Assembly (NCBI GenBank): GCA_947846985.1
Contig: CANTUZ010000002.1
Location: 58,050,885-58,114,884, forward strand
Direction: 5' to 3'
Length of the DNA stretch: 64,000 nt
Source: Fratercula arctica
Taxonomy: Eukaryota; Chordata; Aves; Charadriiformes; Alcidae
Shown here: positions 58,952-64,000 of the stretch, one piece after another
How positions within the stretch are numbered: position 1 is the stretch's first letter
How the letters are laid out: each line of letters opens with the position of its first letter
The notes under the pieces: generated by a model
What the model was told of the DNA's origin: nothing
The model's database searches: none
The model's input: the letters and a program-made list of their open reading frames with translations, nothing else
Position numbers and translations under genes: made by a program

Positions 58952-61900
58952 GTTAGAAATTTCATTTTAGCATGTTTAATATGGATATTGTAACATTTCT
59001 TTCTTCTGGTGCACACGCCTTTCCATGTGGGGGAGTATTATTTGAGGCGGGCAAGGGGTGAATATCCAAGTTTTCTATTTCTCTTATAATTAGGGCTGTC
59101 TGAAAAGGGAAAGTTTATGCAAATATGGCTGTCATTCTGAGTGGCAGCTAGGAAATGAGCACAGAAAGCTTTTCAAGAGGGAACAAATAGGTTTACTTCA
59201 GTGAGATACCTTGCAGAAATGGCTAAAATGAAAGCTGAGAGACGTTCTCGCTGCAGGATCTGTGTGATAAAAAGAAGTGCAATTCTGTCTGGCTGAAATT
59301 TCCTGTAGGTTTAGGATGGTACAGACAACAATTACACTAATGAGCTAATGTCTGCATGACATTTGTAGAAATGTTTCAAAAACACAAGAAGTTTTACAGA
59401 GTTTTTAAAAAGTTGTGGCTTTTTTTTTTATTATTTTACAAAACCATGTTGTAACGCTCCTAATACTACAACTTCATCATAACATTCTACTTTTTTTTTT
59501 AAATCAGGTACTGAACCTGTAGATGCCTTTGAAGAAAATCCCTTAATTTAGTACATACAGTAAGGTTGCCTCTTAGAGAACAAGAGTTTTTCTCACTAGC
59601 TTGGAGCTGTGGAAATTAAGTGTATACTTCCCTCTGAGCATTCCTGCTAGACTCTCTGCCCCATAACAGCAGAGCATAAAGGTTTTGAATAGTTAGGCAG
59701 TACACGTATGGATCTCAGACTGTGAATGTATTTTTCCAGCTCTATTTAACTCATGCAGTCAGGGTTGTTTGAGACTGAAAGGACCCATTAGGTCATCCAG
59801 TTTATGTCCCTGACGAATACACTCTTGGTTCCCTGATGCCTTTGCTAGTGCTACGACTAGCCTTGAACAACACTAAAGATAGGGCTTCCACTACTTCTGT
59901 TGGGAAACAGTGCTGTCGAAGTGCAAAATTCATAGACAGGTTGCTTGGATTTGTTGCCTTGCTCTTTGCATCCCAATCACATGCGGCCATGAGCAGTCTT
60001 TGCTTTCAAGTCCTGCTTGTGGCCTACCCTCGTGCCCTCTGTCACCTATCCTAACACTGTCAAGGTGTCTGCTCCAGTTTTTGCTAATGCACAGGGCTTT
60101 TGCAGGGAGTGTGTGTGTTTCATTTTCAGGTGGAGATGTAGTCAGGGTGGTGGCCAAGAGACCCTTCTCCTTAGCACTGACATGGTGTGCGTGTTGTGAG
60201 TTAGGAGCCATCATAGCCATGCATCTGCTTTGTCCCTCTCCTGCTTATCTGCACTTGTAGTTGCATGTGTCCCTGCCAACTCAAGTGCTTTTGCCTGTGT
60301 TGTCCAGCATGCTGAGGGGAAGTTCTCCCAGAAGAGCACTGTCCTTTTTCAAGTCACTGTTTTAAAATGGCTCTTTGGTAGGGATGCTTATTAAAAAACC
60401 CCAAAAATACACCAAAACCAAAACCAAAAACCACTTTACACTTCAATAGCAAGACAGTTTCTGTACTGATACCACCACCCACACACTGGCCCATCTGTTT
60501 TGTTCTTTTGTGCACTTCACATCTGTCTATAAGTCCTCGTGCCCTTCCTGGATCACAAGCTGCCTTTGTTCTACCCTGGTTGAACTCAATGAGACAGTGG
60601 TCCATGGGAACAATTTCTAAGTGCTGCTGCACAACATGCAGTTGGGAAGAATGGATTGTGATGGTTACACTCTGGTTCTATTTATGCTAATACGCAGGAG
60701 GAGTTTTGGCAATATTAATGAGGCCAAGCAGATTAGCCTAGAAGATGCTCTAAGAAGCAAAGAGATACAGGCAGCCTTCATCAGCACAGAGAACAGGAGC
60801 CATGAAGAAACCATCAGGTATTTTGAGTTCGTTTGGTTTTTTTTTTTTTTTTTTCCCTCTTTTCCCACCCTTTCCCCTGTAATTTAGAAGCATAGAGGAG
60901 CTGCAGGAGGGGATGTGGACACTGGAGGAGAGACTGCCAGCCTAGAAGCCTGAAGTGAATGATAGCGAGTTACCTAGAGCACCCAGTAAGCCCTGGAAGA
61001 GGGTAGGATTCAAGATGCATTCTTTTCCCAAGTATTTCCAATTGCGCACCTGTGTTTGATGGACAGGCAACTTAAAACAGGATTCAAAGCCTTTCCTCAC
61101 AGATTATATAGAGGAAGGGCACTCCAGTGTCCCACTCCAGCCACTCAAGTGTCTGGAAGTTAGAAATTGCAGTGCTCAACGCTGCAGCATTTTAGTGACT
61201 TGCTGTAGGTAAGTAAAGGAATTCTGTGGAAAAAGGAGAATTAAACCCCAGCTTTCCTGGTGTTTAAATGTGTGTTACAGCCACCACATCATCCTTTCTA
61301 GGAAAGTTGCCATTTATTTCTTTTACTCCATGTTGTGCATTTTTCCAGATGGGGCTGCCTGTGGGAGAGAGATGATTATGATGATATACTGTTTAAAGAC
61401 TGATCTTGTATCCCTTTCAGAATGTTTTTAGAAGCTGGGAAACACGTCCTCGTTGAGTACCCCATGGCTTTGTCTGCTAAGGCGGCCCACGAGCTCTGGG
61501 AGATGGCCGAGAAGAAAGGTAATGCATTTGTTCTCAAGAGTGTAAACAGTATTACATGTTGGGTAGCACCAAAGGCATCAAGCTCAAAGGCAGGGCTCCA
61601 GTCCATTAATAATGACGTACAAGGGAGTATGCCTATCTCAGAGATGAGTCAATGTAGGATTTAAATGTGTGCCAATAGGGAAATAAACACACAAATGTCA
61701 ATGCTAAGAGTAAGGTGCGTTTGCCCTCGGAAAAGCACTGGTCTCTGCTTGTGATGCTAAGAATGCAGTTAGAAAAGGAAACTTCTGTCACAGTGATAGT
61801 AAAGCACTTAATGAGTGTAGCCATTGCACCTCCCTGTCCTCTCTCGCCCTGAAAATAGAACTGTAAACACCTCCTCTACCTTGTAGCCTTTGTGATGTGC

Positions 61901-63934
61901 TGGTCACACCCAGCTGCTCATGCTATTGTAGCCCAGAAAGGCATCCCTGTTTGAAAGATGGCTTGTCTCTGAGAAAAATCTCTTTATTTCTGGAAAGTGT
62001 GTGGTCCCATCCCTGCAGTGCCAAGCATCCGAAGCTGGCAGTTCAGCTGAGGCCAGGGGAGATGTGTGGGGCTGCAAGGAAAAGAACAGTGCTGGGCAGA
62101 AGCAGAGTGCAAACCTTTTGGACAAGCTGCACTATTTATACTACTGCTTCTTAAAAATTTCCTTGTGACTTTTGTCCTAAAACACCGGAGGTATAGGATT
62201 TCTGCTTTGCTGTTTCCCTGTACCCACACCACTTGCTGCCTTGTTGCTAGCCAAATGGTTTCCCATTGAGCAGAATTTATGCCTCTTCTCTCGAAGCAGC
62301 AGCAGTTACTGTCAGCAGCCTAAATTGACTGTCCTGGAAACCTTCCAGAAAAACACATTTTGAATGAAGGCCACATTCAACGTGTATCAGATAGCCTCTA
62401 TTCCAAAGCATCCCAATTAATTGCAGTGGAGGGATGTACTCCGTAACGTATTGTTACAATCTGGGTCTGAGTGTTATGCTATTTTTTTCGCCTCCTTTTT
62501 CTTTCCTACTACCCTGGGAGGAAAAATGCAGAACAAGGAAATGTGAGAGGAAAGAGACCAAGAATTAATCTGTCTTTTACTTTGAAGAATCACGTTTCAG
62601 CCTTAGTTGGGTATTGGGTTTTATTACAGAGTTTCTGTTAAACATAGTGGCTACTGTTCCTGTAGTCTCTATATTGGTTGTCTCCTGAAAATCCTTAGCC
62701 CAGATTGATGCCTCAGCACAGGACTTGTGTTTGGTTTTCTTCCTGACATTTTGCCAGCCATGCGTGAGAACGTTTCTAAGTGAGTTCCCACTGGTGACTG
62801 GTGAAGCCTTTACTGCTTAGATGTGCCTTTGATTCATGCAGAAAGCTCTTATTGAATCTGTCCTGATTTATGGTGTTTTTTTGGTTTTTGTTCGTTTTTT
62901 TTGTTAATGGCAGATAAAGTCCTCCATGTGGAGCACATTGAACTTCTGACTGAGGAGTACAAGCAGCTGAAAAAAGAAGTGGCTGGGAAAGACCTGGTGA
63001 AGGGAACGTTGCATTTCACAGGTCAGTAGCTGTGAGGAAATCGAAGTCCATCTGGATTTGTCTGCTTGCTCCACAGAGATGCCAGTCCTTCCAGGCTTCA
63101 TTCAGTCCTTTTAGATGAGAGTCTGTCTATAAACTGACTAGAGACGCAGGTATCAGTTCTGGATATTTCCATGAAATTACAGAACTCTTTGGAAAACATC
63201 TTTGCCTTATAAGTTGTCTTCTACAGGCTGTTGCTTTGCTAATCTCTTTCTGCTATCTGGTGAAGAACGCAAACCCGTGCCTTGTTGTATGGAAGAGAGA
63301 GCACATCTTCATCCCTTCCGTACTTTGGTGGTAGTGACCAATTTCTCATTCATATGGGTCTCAGAGAAGAGGATGAGCTCTGAGGAAGTGTCCCAATTTC
63401 TAGTGGGGACCTTTAGTGTTCCGTACTGGTATTTGGCCCAGAAGAGCTGGGAGAGATTTTTGAGCCATTGTTTTCTCTCTACTTTAGTCGCTTGTTGAAT
63501 CTACATAAAACTTCCTATCCTCAACACATCCTGAAAGCTTTGTTGTATATGTACTTTGTGCAGCCTTCTCTGTCATAGCTCACCAACTGATCCATTTAAA
63601 AGTTGACCATGTTTGTTGATTTTCCTACTCAGTCCATCCATTCACGACCTTCCTACACCCTGGTCTCTAAGCCTGCAACACTGCAGTTTCTTCAGCCTTT
63701 CCTATGTGGAGGACATTATTCTCTTTCCCATTTCTCAAGGCTTTCTGTTGCTGTTCCACCAGGTAGCGTCCTCGATGAAAACAAAACAGGATTTCCAGCT
63801 TTCAGTGGAATTGCCCGACTGACTTGGCTGATTGACCTCTTTGGAGATCTCACTGTTACCTCTGCCACCAGAGAAAAGCAGAAGGATAAGAATTATTCCA
63901 GAATGACTGTTCATTTTCAGACGGCAAACAAGAA
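58833..63934 (+). CDS. BLVRA: BLVRA, biliverdin reductase A (5' part, five coding exons, runs off the window)
   Basis: Biliverdin reductase A is a cytosolic enzyme that uses NADH or NADPH to reduce biliverdin IXalpha to bilirubin, the step after heme oxygenase. Seen here: five exons of 119, 120, 98, 108 and 172 coding bases join in one frame through GT-AG introns of 1746, 603, 1395 and 741 bases. They give 205 full residues; the human enzyme has about 296, so roughly the last 90 lie beyond the right edge. An N-terminal Rossmann fold shows VVVGVGIAG with the GxGxxG glycines at residues 8, 10 and 13. SRRSFG at 39-44 is the usual nucleotide-phosphate contact region. [10 protein letters not shown] at 86-95 carries the conserved active-site tyrosine (Tyr93), and EHIELL follows the third intron. 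[13 protein letters not shown] opens the C-terminal half. The start is the first ATG after the acceptor and lacks the longer N-terminal extension of human BLVRA. No frameshift or stop is seen, so the gene looks intact. Confidence 0.96.
59760..59935 (-). mobile_element. Old CR1-type fragment, antisense, in a BLVRA intron
   Basis: 'ttgagactgaaaggaccca' followed by 'ttaggtcatccagtttatgt' and 'gggcttccactacttctgtt' follows the layout of an old reversed CR1 end ('aaaggacc..aggtcatc.agtccag', then 'ggcttccac.acctc..tgg'). It is strongly diverged. Confidence 0.5.
60698..60817 (+). CDS. BLVRA: BLVRA second coding exon (residues 40-80)
   Basis: The acceptor is 'tacgcag' and the donor 'gtattt' is weak. 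The exon starts with the last base of a split arginine codon, then reads [18 protein letters not shown] and onwards to [15 protein letters not shown] and SHEE match the family well. The phase (two bases carried over at both ends) agrees with the flanking exons. A T run follows the donor. Confidence 0.95.
60837..60854 (+). repeat. T run after a BLVRA splice donor
   Basis: Eighteen T bases starting 20 bases after the second coding exon's donor. Confidence 0.9.
61190..61305 (-). mobile_element. MIR-type SINE fragment, antisense, in a BLVRA intron
   Basis: 'gtgacttgctgtaggtaagt', 'aattctgtggaaaaagga', 'ttaaaccccagctttcctgg' and 'agccaccacatcatccttt' follow the reversed MIR layout ('acttgccca.ggt', 'aaccc.gg.ctcctg', 'ccactag.ccatcct'). 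Confidence 0.55.
61421..61518 (+). CDS. BLVRA: BLVRA third coding exon (residues 80-113)
   Basis: The acceptor is 'tccctttcag' and the donor is 'gtaatg'. The translation contains [17 protein letters not shown] and [13 protein letters not shown] is the signature of the reductase, and its tyrosine lies beside bound nicotinamide and substrate in the mammalian structures. The exon ends with one base of the next codon. Confidence 0.96.
62914..63021 (+). CDS. BLVRA: BLVRA fourth coding exon (residues 113-149)
   Basis: The acceptor is 'aatggcag' and the donor 'gtcagt' is good. It encodes [20 protein letters not shown], followed by [15 protein letters not shown]. The VEHIELL segment matches the glutamate-bearing stretch conserved in mammalian biliverdin reductases. 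The incoming and outgoing phases both agree with the neighbouring exons. Confidence 0.95.
63763..63934 (+). CDS. BLVRA: BLVRA fifth coding exon (residues 149-205)
   Basis: The acceptor is 'ttccaccag' and the donor 'gtgagt' is a consensus match. It encodes [20 protein letters not shown] and then the [16 protein letters not shown] stretch, which begins the large beta-sheet of the C-terminal domain. It ends after two bases of a lysine codon. The remaining exons lie beyond the window. Confidence 0.94.
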
Positions 63935-64000
63935 GTGAGTAATGGCCATGGCAGCAGGTGAGCCAGGCTGCTTGGGTATCGTCTGCAGGAGTTCTGCATC

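Overview
This is vertebrate nuclear DNA, almost certainly from a bird. Long stretches have no open frame, the genes are split by GT-AG introns, and the recognisable repeats are mostly 3' fragments of CR1 LINEs ending in the typical 'ggtcccttccaacc ... attctatgatt' tail, which dominate bird genomes. There are no bacterial-style operons, CRISPR arrays or recognisable tRNA or rRNA genes. The species cannot be named from the sequence.

The only protein-coding gene I can establish is BLVRA (biliverdin reductase A). It lies on the + strand and runs off the right edge. Five coding exons (58833-58951, 60698-60817, 61421-61518, 62914-63021, 63763-63934) join in frame through GT-AG introns and give the first 205 residues plus two bases of the next codon. 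They cover the NAD(P)H-binding Rossmann half of the enzyme and the start of the C-terminal half. The first coding exon begins with an acceptor, so a non-coding first exon must lie further left or transcription must start just upstream.

Upstream layout: 1-35 kb is non-coding and low in CpG, with scattered old repeats and a few notable short motifs (a composite p53/MARE-type site at 13.33 kb, a small CpG-rich patch with a CTCF-like motif at 16.6 kb). A strong CpG island at 35.05-35.78 kb is a housekeeping-type promoter. Its YY1-type motif and a possible splice donor point to the minus strand. In amniotes the neighbour transcribed away from BLVRA is COA1, so this is my best guess for the island, although no COA1 coding exon was found. 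At 39.86-40.04 kb a GC box, inverted CCAAT box, TATA-like box and splice donor form a candidate BLVRA promoter and non-coding first exon. The 40-58.8 kb interval would then be intron 1. It holds paired RFX-type X-boxes at 54.4 kb and a cluster of CR1 insertions, including one nested in another (55.0-57.0 kb). Two TATA boxes lie 330-400 bases before the first coding exon.

No previously undescribed gene system is evident. The most testable points are regulatory: the possible alternative BLVRA promoters, the p53/MARE composite site, the RFX pair and the CpG island.
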